In this document: positions 47,989 to 61,100 of the stretch, in pieces
Layout: each line of letters opens with the position of its first letter
How positions within the stretch are numbered: the first letter of the stretch is position 1
DNA from: Bursaphelenchus xylophilus
Taxonomy: Eukaryota; Nematoda; Chromadorea; Rhabditida; Aphelenchoididae
NCBI GenBank assembly: GCA_904066235.2
Contig: CAJFCV020000006.1
Location: 5,580,001 to 5,644,000 of the forward strand
DNA length: 64,000 nucleotides
Direction: 5' to 3'
Program-made: the position numbers and the translations under genes
Notes under the pieces: model-generated
Seen by the model: only the letters and a program-made list of their open reading frames with translations
What the model was told of the DNA's origin: nothing
The model's database searches: none

Positions 47989-48517
47989 TGTGGCCTAAAA
48001 CAATTTGTACTACACAGAAAAAATATACTTTCCAAAACAGCATAATAAATTAAATCGATTGATATGTTGCTGTTTGTATGATGCTTGATTAGCGGCAACC
48101 AAACAAATAGGTTACATCATTTAGGTAACAAAAAAATCTTAATGAGAAAATAAGGTAAATAAAAAGGTCTAAGAATTAAAAATCCCCCTTCTTGAGTTCC
48201 AATATTGCAAAATCCATCAGTTGAGTTCCCTAACAACTCATGAAATCGGGTTATCAATATCACGAACACCCGAAAATAAAAATGAGAAAATACATAGGCC
48301 GCAGCTCGCGCCCTAAACTACGCTATTTGCGTCAAGAAGAAGATTGTGGAACGACAAGAAAAAGAGAGGAAAAAACAATCTTTCGACTCTCGAATTTTAG
48401 CGGTAAGCCGGGGATAAACTGTTAGAGAATTGGATAAGTCTGTTTGCCTTTCGGGTTGTGACGTTATGCTTTCTCCTTACCACGATTTTATTGTTTTAGG
48501 TCGAACTTGGCCCCAAA

Positions 48518-50544
48518 ATGTTCTCCAAGGCTTTTCTCCGTTCTTCAAAGGTATGTTGCCTTACATGTATATGCGCTTGATATGCGCATTTCATGTGAAT
48601 ATTGTGATCTTCATAGGCTTTGTTGAGGTTAAAGTTTGATGTAGTGAATCTCCTAAAGTTTTCGAAATCTATCCGTTTCTCTTTCAGACACTCCGAACAT
48701 CTGTTCGGACACTTATGCTTCATGAGTATTGCGGAGTCACCTTACTGCAGAAAGCTGGCATCAATGTTCCACCCTTCGGTGTCGCCCAGTCAGCCGAGGA
48801 AGCCTTCGAAAAGGCCAAATCAATCGGTGTGTTGATGATTGTTTTTTTGTATTGTATTTTTAGGTGGTAAGGACTATGTCGTGAAGGCTCAAGTCTTGGC
48901 CGGTGGCCGCGGAAAGGGAAAGTTTGATTCTGGATTAGAAGGAGGTGTCAAGATCGTTTACACGTAAGTCTTATTACCAGAATTTTCCGTGATGCATGGC
49001 GAAATTTTGAGGTCTCGTTTAATCCAATGTATTGTAGACCTGAAGAAGCTCGCGAAGTGGCCAAAAAGATGATAGGATATCATCTCCAAACAAAACAGAC
49101 TGTTGGAGAAGGTCCGCTTTGCGAGAAGGTGATGATCGCCAAAAGATTGTTCACCCGCCGGGAGTACTACTTCAGTATTACGCTGGACAGGATTACAAAC
49201 GTTGGTTTACACTTTTTTTATTCTTGATTTGACAATTTTAGGGGCCCATCCTGATTGGATCTTCCCGAGGTGGTATGAATATTGAAGAAGTGGCGGCCAC
49301 AGAGCCAGATGCGATCATTAAAGTGCCTATTGACATTAACACCGGTGTGACCAAGGAGATAGCCCAAGAGCTGGCCCAGAAGATGGGATTTGCTGTAAGT
49401 TTAGGAATCTGTAGAGGATAAGATTCTTTTATAATGGTTATTTTAGGAAGCCTCCAAGGATCAGGCTGCGGACATTATCCAGAAGCTCTACAACGTCTTC
49501 ATCAACTCTGACTCTGCTCTTTTGGAGATCAACCCTATCTCTGAGGACGTGGATGGTAATGTTGTCTGCATGGATTGTAAGGTCAATCTCGACTCGAACG
49601 CTGCCTACAGACAGAAGGAGTTGTTTGCATTAAAGGATGAGAAACAGGAAGATCCTCTAGAAGTGCGCGCTTCCAAGGCTGACCTGAACTATATTAGACT
49701 TGACGGAAACATTGGCTGTTTGGGTATTATTTTTTATAGATTTGTATTAATCACTGTTTGTAATTTTGTACTTCTGTTTTATTGTTTTTTTAGTGAATGG
49801 AGCCGGTCTAGCCATGGCGACCATGGATATCATCAAGTTGCATGGAGGAGAGCCCGCTAACTTTCTTGATGTTGGTGGTGGCGCTACTGTGGATCAAGTT
49901 ACCGAGGCCTTTAAGATCATCACTGCTGACAAAACAAAAGTCCACGCAATTTTGGTCAACATTTTCGGTGGAATTATGCGCTGTGACATCATCGCTCAAG
50001 GCATTATCAAGGCTGCAACGGAACTGGATTTGAAAATCCCAATCGTCGTCCGTCTGCAAGGTAAATAGCAATACAACTGGGGCTCCGAGTGGATTCATTT
50101 TTTCTTCAGTCGTGCTGCTAAGCCAAGTTTTTAGCAAAGACATTTTTGCTGCGTTGTTCAGGGCCAAAATTTTGCACAGTGCGAAAAATTCCGTTAATGC
50201 GCCGCGTAGACGAAATTTTGGTCTATTTTTGGCCCTGCGCACTGCACAACAAAAAAAATTATGGCTGAAAATGATGACTTAAGAGTATGACAGGAAAATT
50301 TTGAATCTACTCGGAACCCCGATGTACATATATATTATTTCGAGACATGTGACCTGTACGTTTAAAAAATTATTTTATAGGAACACGAGTCGAAGATGCC
50401 AAAGCCCTGATCGCCAACTCCAAAATGAGGATTCTGGCCTGTGATTCTTTGGACGAGGCAGCAAAGATGGTGGTCAAGCTCTCCTCCATCGTCGAATTGG
50501 CAAAGGCCGCCTCAGTGGATGTAAAATTCGAGCTCTCGATCTAA
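48518..50544 (+). CDS. succinyl-CoA synthetase, ADP-forming beta subunit (mitochondrial)
   Basis: TCA-cycle enzyme beta subunit (SUCLA2 type), making succinate and ATP from succinyl-CoA in the matrix. Start ATG 48518 ([11 protein letters not shown], mitochondrial targeting-like), preceded by TTGTTTTAGGTCG. Exon 2 has [36 protein letters not shown]; then the ATP-grasp region [43 protein letters not shown], and metal/nucleotide sites in [10 protein letters not shown]; later [19 protein letters not shown] and [18 protein letters not shown] (phosphate-loop-like), ending VDVKFELSI at TAA 50544. Eight exons or so. The last large intron (50067-50381) carries a small inverted-repeat element. The ATP- rather than GTP-specific call rests on overall similarity to SUCLA2. 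Confidence 0.93.
50077..50323. mobile_element. MITE-like inverted-repeat element in a SUCLA2 intron
   Basis: Ends are inverted copies: CTGGGGCTCCGAGTGGATTC at 50077 and, reversed, GGGGTTCCGAGTAGATTC at the right end (about 50303-50320). The interior also contains an inverted pair (CAGGGCCAAAATTTTGCACAG against CTGCGCACTGC...GGCCC). About 245 bp, no coding content. It looks like a small non-autonomous element; target duplication is not evident. Confidence 0.6.
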
Positions 50545-51039
50545 ACTCAGCTATCTCCCAGTCAGTAACTTCACATCGGTTATTTTAATCAGTGAATAGG
50601 AAGTCCAGTCCAATTAAAACCATTTGTTATTAATTAATTTCCTAGTGGAACTTACTAAATCTAATGCCGTAATTCAATAAAGGTAGTAAAAATTTGTTGG
50701 GGTTTGGGCCACAGGCATTTCAGTTCTTGTCAAAAAATGTGATCGTTTACAGACTGGGGCATTTTTGTGGTCCGAGCTAACTTCCTTATTTTTGGGCCAG
50801 ATGTTAAGATTCTTTTTTCCCTGAATCTCCCGTTTATTGATACCATTAAGTGTCAAAAAATGCGACGAACTAATACATGTAGCACATTAATAAAGCTCTA
50901 TTTTTTGAAAGAGAATGTCCAAAATGGAACTAAACGTTTATGAGAAGTTGGGAAACTGCAACAAACTTCGTTTATATATCAGCATTTTCAATTTACAGAG
51001 AGTACGCTAAACACGGAGAGCGGAGAGAGGGAAAAACAT

Positions 51040-51300
51040 CTTTTGGCCATAACTTTGCTTGTTTCGTGGGTAAAAAATTGATTTTTTGTGGAAACATTAC
51101 CCTCTATGGTAGAAATAGGCACAAAACTTTTCGTGCCGAAATTCGGCAAAAAGTGTCAAATTTTCGCCCACTTTCGATCTAAAAATCTCGGTTGTTTCTG
51201 CAAAGCCCGAGCTAGGATTCTCGCATATATTTTAGAAAAAATCATTCTAAATTTGTGCCACGTTTCATCAAAATCTGAGCGTCGCACTTGAGGTACTTCC
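51040..51300. repeat. dispersed repeat, copy 2
   Basis: Second copy of the repeat described at 33130-33410, same orientation, in the intergenic region between SUCLA2 and LIN-2. Shared blocks include CACTTTCGATC, TTTCATCAAAATCTGAGC and GCACTTG. It adds the flanking AAAAAATTGATTTTTTGT block, which has a relative near 36610. Confidence 0.65.
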
Positions 51301-51741
51301 CCTGTTACCCAAAATTCCGAGAATTTGACGCAATTTGACGTCATTTTGAAAAATTCTGCCAGGTTTTCACCCTAGTGAAAATCTGGGAAATCGTTTTTAT
51401 TATTCAGGAACAGTCGAATGAGTATGCCATTGACATTGATAATTACTTTCTTAAAGCTGTTAAATCTAGACTGTTCCAAAATTTAGTCCGGGTTTAGGTT
51501 ATTTATTTATAATACTGTAAGTCAAAATGAGTTTTTAACTTTATTAATTTACCGATAGTAATAATAAAAACAAATAATAAAATTCTTGAAAGAAAAGGCA
51601 GAGTTATTTTTTCAACAGTGAAATGAATTGCCAAAGCGCCAAAAGAAGCATGTAAAATACGGATTCGGAAATGGAAAGAAGGCCGGAATGAGGTTTGTTT
51701 TGTTTGTTATAACCGACTACAATCACTATCTAGAGTTTTTG

Positions 51742-54700
51742 TCAATAGACCCATGAGATGGGCACCCACTGGGGAATGGCACTCAGTTTTTCAACCACCA
51801 ATTCCAATTGACGGATCGTGTCATCGATGTCATTATTACAGATTACATAGTCAAACAGATGTCCAAAGGCTTGACGAAGGATCTCTGATTCCTTTACGAG
51901 ACGTTCCAGACTTCCATCGGGCTGAAAAAAACGCATTAAGATATAAATATGCAATGAGAAATGCAAATTTTTATTCGTTACTCACATCTTGAAGTCCATG
52001 GAGATCTGGAGCTCCAATGAACACGACGAATGGTGCATATTCAGCCGTTCGAAGGGTTTTTAGTGCCTGAAAGATCATTATTTGTACAGATTGTTTCGAA
52101 AGTAACCAAATTTTTTTTTGTTCTGAATGGCTTACTTGAGGTTCCACGTCCAAAATAGCCATCTTTCCCGTCCTGTGGATGTTCCTGATGGTCTCCAACT
52201 TTGTCCCGTACATGCATTCTTCATGTGTTCCATATTCGAGATACTCGTTTGCCGCTATATCTGATAACATGGCATCATTGGAGACGAAATAGTAATGTTT
52301 TCCGTCGATTTCGTCTTTCCTCGGAGGCCTTGTTGTGTGGGGAATTGGATATGCAAATCTGTTGGGATGTCGATGAATCAACGTGTTCTTAATGTGCCTT
52401 CGCCCCACCCCATGAGCCCCCAGAAGGACAAGAGTCTTTCGTCTGAATGTGGATAATCTGACGACCTCTTCATACGTAACAAGATCTACTTGTTCGAACA
52501 GATCCGAATGTTTCCTCAGATATTTAGTGGTGTAATATTTCTTCTTCTTGTTGAACCACATGCAAGTATGATTGTCTTTTGCTCTTTCCATCGCCAAGCA
52601 AGCTGTTCTCCACTCCTGAAGTTCCGGAGATGGGATCAGACCCGCAACTGGCGTAGAAGAGGTTGGACTTTGAGGAGATCTGCTTGAGACATGGTTCCCG
52701 ATAGTCGAAGTAGAGGCTTGAAGATGAGATTGGGCTGATCCTAGGCCTGGAAACGCATGAACATATCGTGCTTGCCACCAGTTGTGATCATCTTTGGAGA
52801 TAACTTGGAGAATATCTCCGGTTTTGAAAGGGACGCCAGCCTCGGAACAAGGGATCAGGTCATCCTGAGTTGGATCGTAATCGAACTGAGCTCGCACATA
52901 AATTTCGCAAGCTGGAGGAGCAGAGCGATATGAGGGCACGATCTTGAACGTGACATGCCCTCGGGCCTCCCTGAGCATTTGTTGTAAAGCATCGACACTT
53001 TGATTGGCCACCGGCATCCCATTGATCTCCCTGATTTCATCAAAGACATGCAGAGTGCCTTGTCGATGGATCATCCCTCCATGCATAATCCTGGCCACCA
53101 AACATCGTCCGTCCTCGGTGATCTTTAGCGTAATCCCCATCGGCTCTTCAGTGTCCTTCTGGAATTGGACCAACCTCACTCGACTGACTGCATTCAGAAT
53201 TAGATCGTCATCGTCGTCATCGTAGAAGGCTTGACTGGGATCTGTCTTGGAGGTGCCAGGCTCTTGATGGTCGATTGCCAATCCTCGATGCATACTTGTT
53301 GTACTTGCCGAAGAACTGGGACCTGGGAGATTTGTTTCAGGCACTTTGGAAGGAGGACAAGTCGAGGTCGCTGCCTGATCTATCTGCATCTGAGAACACA
53401 TCTGCACCAAATGGCCGTTTGCAAGTTGCCCCGAAAGAGAATTACCCGTCTAAAAGTTGATGATAAATCTATTTATTAGACAAGAGTCACTGATTTTTTT
53501 GTCTTGCGAACTTACTTGATATGAAAGTGTAGAGATATGTTGTTCGCTGGCAGCCACATTGAAATTAGGGGTTTTGGTGGATGTGGATTGAATCAGACTG
53601 CATTCCATCGGTACCGAAGCGAATACTTCTTCAACCGCGATATCGTGTGATTGTACGATCGCCTAAAGATGGTCTCGCTTATGGGTTTGAAAAGAAGAAG
53701 ACGGATGAGTCATGAATATATTAACCCTCTGCACTTTTACCGCTTTTGTATAAAAATATGGACCCACCTGGAAACTGGCATTGGACAAGATCTGGGCCAA
53801 TTCCAAGGCCTCCGAAGATGGGTTAAGAAGGCCGTTGATCTCATTCCGGATGTCGTTGAGGTGTTGCGATAGATTGTGATTGAGCGGTTCGGGTCTGATT
53901 CCACGGTTCCGTATACGATCATACAACTGAAAGGAGTCTTGTTTGGAAGGGTTATTATACAGTGGAGATGAAAGTAAAAGACAGTACGTGAGCTAAGAGA
54001 AAGGGTGGAAAGGGGAATATTGTGGGTTTGCTTCGTCAATTTGGGCCAAAGAACGTCGTCTTCCACATGATCTCGAATGGTTTGTTGTTCTTCGTACTTT
54101 TCGACAATCGTTTCTTCAGTGGTTGAAGCGATTATCTCACAATTTTCAGTTATAACATCCTTATTAGCAGGTGTTCCAGTCATCTTTTCTAGATTATTTC
54201 CATTCTCCAACAAGGTGATTACAATCGCCGGCCCGTTTGTTGTCGGAATGGGAACGAAGTTGTTGATCAGTCGATGGATTTGTCGAGAATAGGGATTTGA
54301 TGCCTTCATATTCCTCGTTTTCTTCTTGATCTTCGGAAATTTGAAGACCCGTGTTTGAGATCCGAGATCAGCAAACACTCCCAAACAACAGACGCAGACA
54401 AAGAAAGTGAAAAAGGAGCCACATAACAGCCCCATTAATAGGTATTGGTAGACATTAGAGTCCATCAGACCAACCCTACTGATCTCCGTTCTTTTCGAGG
54501 CAATATTAACAAGAATTATATCACAAGGTAGTAGAAATTCAATCAAGAGTGGATCTTGTTCAAGTGGACTCCGTCCAAATCCACAAATTCGAATGCTTTC
54601 CGCGTTTTCCCAACAAGTAAACAGTCCACTGACACCTTCGGAATAACTTCCGACAGAGGTGTCAAGTGCAATATAATGGTCGGGAAAGTGGTGAGGCCGA

Positions 54701-57700
54701 GGAAATAATGACAAAACTAAAGGCTGCAGGGAGGGGAAATAACATAAATTGGGGCTGGATGGGATGATCGATGAGGGGCTGAATGAGGCCGTCAAAAATG
54801 TGGCCAGAAATCGAAAAAAAGTCGCGACACTAACAATAAGCGACAAAAAATGGGAATCGCGCTCAAACAAGTGTTTGCCGATTGAATGACAGGTGATAAA
54901 GGGCCGAGAAATATTTGATTAATCTCGATCCGAAGGAACGAATGGGTTTGTTTGTGTTCAAAAGCCGATCTCCCAATTAAACGCCCGATTTATGGCCAAA
55001 TGGACATGAATTATAATTGGATCGGAGGATTCAGATGGTTACGACAAGTTCTGCACAATGTTATGCCTTTGGATTACAATCGAAGAAACAAGCTCCCAAA
55101 TTAATGAACTAGATAAAAGGTTTCGCAACGACACGTAAAATGATGACTATTAATTCATGCCCAGTTTAGTTTGGAAACAAAGATTACCTGTAAATTTAGG
55201 CCTTATGGTTGGTCTCTAAGTGTTTTTCTCAAGTTTAAATTCTTTTCTCTCTTTTTTTTTTGGATCCCCAAAAAACTTTTTTTTTCCGCCGAAATTCATA
55301 CTTATTCCGACTACTTTAGCACCTTTCTTGAGTGATATCATGTTGCAACAAAGACGGAAAGACGAGGAAACAATAATATTTCCAAGGGTTTTTCTAAAGG
55401 GAGAGACCATTCCGCGGCCCCAACGCGGCCCAATCATCAAATCTCAAAAACAATTTCCAGGATGACAAAACAAATAAGGCGCGCAAGAACGGGAAGAATG
55501 ACAAAAAAGGAAAGAAATTACCTCGAAGTCGATGGTAATCTCGGTGACGGAATGGTGGAGTGGACGGAAATGGGCATCGACGGACATGGCATGAGCGTAG
55601 CCATAAACGGAAAGCCGTGAAACGGGCAAGGGGCGGCCGACTCTCGACCGAGAACAGGGCTCGAGAGTGGCCCCAAGAAAGAAGGTCGTGGCCAAGGAGA
55701 AGGGGCGAGAGGAAAGGCTAAACGGGTCCTTTCTTTTCCCCCTTTCTCCTCAGCTCCCGGGCCCAAGACAACAGCTGACTGTGCAAAGGTGCCCTCAAGG
55801 GCTACGTGGTCCCTGCACTGTTTCAAATCAGCCGAAGGAAGCGACGCCCGAAATCACCGGACTCATGAGTCGCTGCGTTTCCATGCGGGGAAGGGCAAGC
55901 CCGAAAAAACCCAATTTCCTAGCCACGTAAATATTGACCTTAATTGGAGGGGGAAGAGGTCCTGACAAGAAAATTCAATCTTTCAGATTCATCCCTAAGC
56001 TTCTTTTTTTATTTTATCTCAGCAGTTCTTCGGGTTTATAAGAAAGTTCGAAGGAAAAAGAACGAAGATGAAAAAAAAAGTTTAATGCAATATCTAGAAT
56101 GGGCTCTAGACGATGCAAAAGACACTTACATTGAGGATGTCATGGAGTTCGGAATCGTTCATGGCATGCCGAAGTTGTTGTTCTTCGATGGCGGTACAAG
56201 TGTCGAGGGATTGGTCGGTGAGGACTGTCATCTTGTCGAGAGATGTTAGAATCTGCAAGTTTGTAGGATAAGATTGGGAAAAAGTTCTGCGTAAAATCAT
56301 GTTTATCCTTTTTCAGCTATGACCGAAATTTTTTTCTTTGTTTGACTCTCTGCATAACGTCTTCTCGGCAACCATCGACGAATATCTTCACGATGGCGAC
56401 AAAGAAGTGACAAAAACTTCAGCGAATACTCTGGCCTGTCTAGAATTTCCTTGCAAAATTTGATAGAAATCTTATTGTTATAAATCGCCTATTCTCCTAA
56501 AAATCCCAGATACGATCCCTCAAAATCCCATCCCCAAACCGACCTTCTCCACTCCAGCCATGTCGCTGCCGGCCGTCTGATCATTGGGCCCTCGCCGCGT
56601 ACAATCCGAATCACAAACATCGCCTCCGGGCATGGAATCGGCGCTGAGGAACGAGTGGACAGGGAACCGATTCCATTTGGGATTATTTACCGCCGCAATG
56701 ATATTACTCTGTAAGTGGATGGGGATGAATGTAAAGAAACTCTGCCGGACACAACTCCTTTTGGATTCGGGAATCGGAGATTCAAAGAATTCGGCCCCTG
56801 GAGGCTTTTTTCTTTCATTCAAACGGCATTTTTAAAATCGGATTAAGTCCCCGCCGTCCTAAAAAGGAGTTTTCGGCCGCGGGTTGTCCGGCCGCCATTG
56901 TTTACCTTCAATTTCCGTCGATGATTATACTTTCTGATGCTCTCCACCGTCTCTCCCAGATGAATTCGTGGTGGAATCGAACGATCTTGGACCCATGGAT
57001 GCTCAAGGACGTCTTCGGCCGTTAGTCGTTTCCTCGGATCGACCGTTAAGAGGCCTTTGACCAGGTCTTTGGCGGGATCACTGATCTTTTTCCATGAACC
57101 CGACTTCAGCTGAAAATAAAGCAATCGAAAAGCAGTCATTTTAAGACGATAAAAATTTTTGAAAACGAAATTTTAAAATTCTTACAGAAAAATCAGCGAT
57201 CCGAATCCGATCGAACAATTGATCCTTGGGCCCAGTAAATGGGAGCCGGCCACTCAATAAAACGCAAATCAGCACCCCCAAACTCCACATGTCCGCTTCC
57301 CGCCCGTAGGGCTTATTGTCCACGACTTCTGGTGCCATGAATTGAGGTATTCCGATCTGACCCGCAGGGCATTTGTCGTCCTGATCCGCCAACTTCCACG
57401 CAATCCCGAATCCCCGCAGTTTCAAAGGAGCGTTGTTTTCTTTGCTAAAAAGCGGTTGCATAATTGCAAGAATTAATTTATTTGTGATCTCACGCAACAT
57501 ACTTGGCAAGGAGAATATTATGCGGTCGGATGTCACGGTGAACGATGAATTGAGAATGCATATAATGTAAGGCCTCGGTGAGTTGTTTAATGTAATGACT
57601 AAAAGTGGAATAAAAACAAAAGAATCAGACTCACCTAGCTACAGTTTCACTATAAATAAACCCGGCGGATGCTCGTTTCACAATCTCAAAACAGATATCT

Positions 57701-58179
57701 GCACCTTCCACATGTTCGAAGATCATATGCAAGGCATTCAGACCGGAGATCACATCTCGGAGCTGACAAAAGTAGTGATGTTTCAAGGAGGCGCAGATCT
57801 CCACTTCTTTTTCTACAACTGAAAAGGAAATGTATTTTTTCAGTATTTTCAAGGGTAATTTGTCAAAATGTACTGCTTAGATTTTATCCAACATCTCGTA
57901 AAACCCGTTTTAGCATTTATAAAAGCATTTAGAGTAGGTCTGCAATTTTTTGCCGAGGAACTTGCCCTCCGCTGTGAGTCCCGAGGCCGCAGTGTAACGT
58001 CGGAGGTCCAGGGATTTGATGGTGAAGGTTTTGGAGGTGTTCCTCTGGGTGGCCCGATACACCGTGCATATTGGGCCCTTCTCTAACACGTCGCAGATCT
58101 GGTAGTGATGGGACAATAAGGCCGTCTCCTCGCCGTCGACAATCCATTCGACGCCGCTGGGCTGGCTAAAGGCTCGCAT
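51742..58179 (-). CDS. lin-2: LIN-2/CASK membrane-associated guanylate kinase
   Basis: Scaffold at cell junctions and synapses, partner of LIN-7 and LIN-10 in worms. Start ATG 58179 ([18 protein letters not shown]). Order: CaM-kinase-like domain with [21 protein letters not shown] (Lys), [13 protein letters not shown] and LRGFGIAW, where DFG is GFG as in [19 protein letters not shown]; two L27 domains (exons at about 56140-56252 and 53785-53931); PDZ ([20 protein letters not shown]); SH3 ([20 protein letters not shown]); and a guanylate-kinase-like domain ([39 protein letters not shown]) ending [10 protein letters not shown] at 51742. The end is diagnostic of CASK/LIN-2. An exon at 56550-56700 supplies [14 protein letters not shown] between kinase and L27; its downstream donor is GTCGGT. 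The 2.2-kb intron between the L27 exons holds a separate open frame. Large introns fit alternative starts, as known for lin-2. Confidence 0.94.
54000..54870 (-). CDS. possible nested membrane protein or alternative exon inside a LIN-2 intron
   Basis: The intron between the two L27 exons of LIN-2 (about 53932-56131) contains a minus-strand frame open for over 870 bases. It reads an ectodomain-like part [20 protein letters not shown], a membrane helix [20 protein letters not shown], a basic stop-transfer [13 protein letters not shown] and a polar Glu/Thr-rich tail. The first in-frame ATG is at 54465 (MDSNVYQY); no ATG lies further up in the open frame, so an upstream exon would be needed for the ectodomain. 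GLF..C..(9)..C is reminiscent of claudin-like proteins, but only one or two helices are seen. It could be its own gene, an alternative LIN-2 exon, or chance. Confidence 0.35.
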
Positions 58180-61100
58180 CGACTGGACTGGCCCATTGGC
58201 TCCTCAGAAACACTCGGTCTTGAGCATTCAGAGCCGGTCCGATGATAAGATAAGGGGAAAGCAAAGGGGTCCGACTTGAGGAGAGCTTCGTTATGCTGTA
58301 GAATGAAGAGTAATGTAATGTATTCGTAAATTTAAAACGTCTACTCGAAAAATAATAATTTCAGAAAACAAACCACCAAAATCTCATCAGAAGATGTCAA
58401 AACAAACGATTTCATGCAAGACTAAACTCAAAAAAATATTGTTACAGTAATTGTCACAAATAAAAGTCATCAAAAAAAAGAATTGGAAAGCCGCGATGTT
58501 TAATGTTCCGGGAAGAACAGGCAAAAGAAGCGCAAACAAAATAAAATAATTTTAATCCCCGCAAAATTATAAAAACAGCGACTTCTTCAGGTCCCGAAAA
58601 ATAATTCCCGGGTGCGACTAATTGGAAGAATCGAAATTTAATTTCGTTTACTTAAGGGCCCTCAGGCCGCGGAACCCAAAAACAAAAATGTCAGGAGCAG
58701 GGAGTCCACGATGAGTCCTCAAATCTGCGTTTTCATGTAAATTGGATGGTAAAAAGTAGTACTTTCATCAAATGGAAGAAGTCCGGCTCAAATTAGTCGA
58801 ATTAGAATCGAAGGACCTTTTTATTACGATTTATAAATTTAGAAAATAAATTGTTGACCACAAAAAAAGTGGAAAGGCAATCTGACGTAACAAAGGCCTG
58901 TGGAAACATACATTAATTAGTACCCGCCCAGGATGGAGAGTCAATGCAAACATTATTTGTGGGCAACAATTGGAAGATAACTAATTTGAAGAGGGTTACA
59001 ACCTAGAAACGAATTAACTGGAAAGAAATAATGGTAATGTCATCAAAATATTATGCCCAAAGGTTAAAGTTTATTTTCGGCAAGAAGTTTGAGTTTTGGC
59101 CATTTTTTTTTTTTTTTTTTTTGATCGACCGGCCTTATCTTATTAGACCAAAAATATCCAAAATACAACCTAAAGTAATATCCCGACATAAAAAAACACC
59201 TCGAATGTTATAGAACCCACACATTTATGGGCGGTTTCATTCACTTCCTCTGATCGCCCGGAATAGACCCTCCGGCACGGTTCCCCTTAGGCCAATCCCC
59301 CCAAGTCCTTCTCCTTATTCCGACTTTTCTCCTCTCATTCGTATGCAAATGAGATTAAGGCGGTGCATTTGGAGACATTTCTTGTCGAAGGCGAGAGTTT
59401 TTGGAGAGCGCCCGGGGGCATAAGTGTGTTTATAACCAGAAGCAAGAAAAAAGTAATCAAAAACGAAGAAGGCCCGAGTTTAGAAACGCGCAAAAATTTT
59501 ATGGAAAAGCGCGCAAATATTTGCATAAAGATTGGTGATTATGGAAGGGAAAGGAAGGCCGCGGAGGGAAGAGGGCGGTCAGGAAATCCTTGGAAAAGAT
59601 TTTATTTCCAAATTTATTCCTATAGCTCCTCCTCGAGAGTTCTTGGACTTTGCAGGAATCCCCCGGTAATCAGGAAAAATCTCAAAAAATAGGGCCAAAA
59701 ACAAACAGAAACTTCATAATTACAGCGGCCGCTTAATCATCCGTCCCTTTGTTTTCGAACAAGCAAAGCCCGTGTCCCCGCCGACACGTCCCCAGGGCAT
59801 GGTCAAGGGCGACTTTTGACATGCGGACATGTCTCATCGCGGAGGTTTATAAATCTCTTTTGAGGTGGATGATTAAAGGCCCTCCGGACAGCGGCCATAA
59901 TCTGTTTGGGACATCGGAAATCAGATATCTCCAGTGCTCTCGGATGTCTCAAGGGTCTCTAAACCGCCTTTCGCGCGCCCAAAGATCAGCCGCTGGCAGC
60001 AATGATAAGAAAAGAAGACAGAGCGAGGGAACAAAGAGAGACGGTAGAGCGTGAGAACAAACATGGAACGATAAATCTCTCGCGGCCCGAAGGAATGCGG
60101 CTCTTTTATCATTCAAAGGTTAAGCCAAAGTATTTTTTCCGCGGGGAAAGTGTGGCCAAACAGTCGAGAGTCTCGAGGCCCGGAAAAGGCAAAAAAAAGA
60201 CGAAGGAAAACCCAAAAGTCTGTGCAATTCTCGCCCTCCCCTTAACCCCTTCCTTCTTTTACCCTTGGCCTGGCCTGGGCGGCTCTAACGAACTTTACAG
60301 CTTCTAGATATAAGCCCTCAGGGCATAGGCGCGCGCGCAAATGCTCGGCTTTATTGTTCGCGGCTTATAAAAACTCACTTCAACCTTGTTTATAACGGAT
60401 TATCTTTCTCTTCGTGCGGCCGAGATTCGGCCGAAAAGCCTGTAACCGAAAGGATGATAAAAAATTGGAGAAGTTAAGCGGTCGGAGAGTAGATTGTTTT
60501 GTTTCAGGAACACGAATATCTCTCATCTTATCTGACGTCGTCCGAAAACTGATCCCTGTCGGCCGAACCCAATTTGTTAACCCGGCGACAAGACGCATGG
60601 CCATGTCAGGGCCTTTTAATGAGTCATTAAAAGGCGTTAACTCTATTCCCTTTGACTTTGTCCGTCTTAACAAGCCCATAAAGTCGGGGATGATGTCTTT
60701 CATTAAGCCGGGTGGGATACGAGGAATTTCAGGCAGATAATTTGCATAGAAAATAATTGAGTTTCTTTATACAAAGTATCACAGATAAACGCCAATACTT
60801 TTAAAAGACACAAAAAGGAAGAAAGTGATGTGCAAACAACTTTGATAAACCTATAATCATATGAAGGTTACTGTAGCATCACTTCTCGGACTCCACTCTA
60901 AATTTGCAGATCTTCCCCAAACTTTTCCCATTAGCCCTCCCATAAATAAAAGCGCCTTCTAAAGTTTTCTATGCAAATACAATGTCCCCTTTCTTCGCCT
61001 TTTTGACCCATGCATTTTAGGAATATTACCCATCCCAACAAGGTTCCTTTAAGAAATGTTTGGGAAATTGATTGGAAATGGAAACCGATAAAATGGTCAT

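Noticed and set aside
51971..53410. Plus-strand frames opposite the LIN-2 PDZ-SH3-GK exon
   Set aside because: Antisense shadows of a strongly conserved coding exon.
60380..60740. Frames of about 108 codons on both strands
   Set aside because: Palindromic-like openness on both strands, no family signature or splice context.
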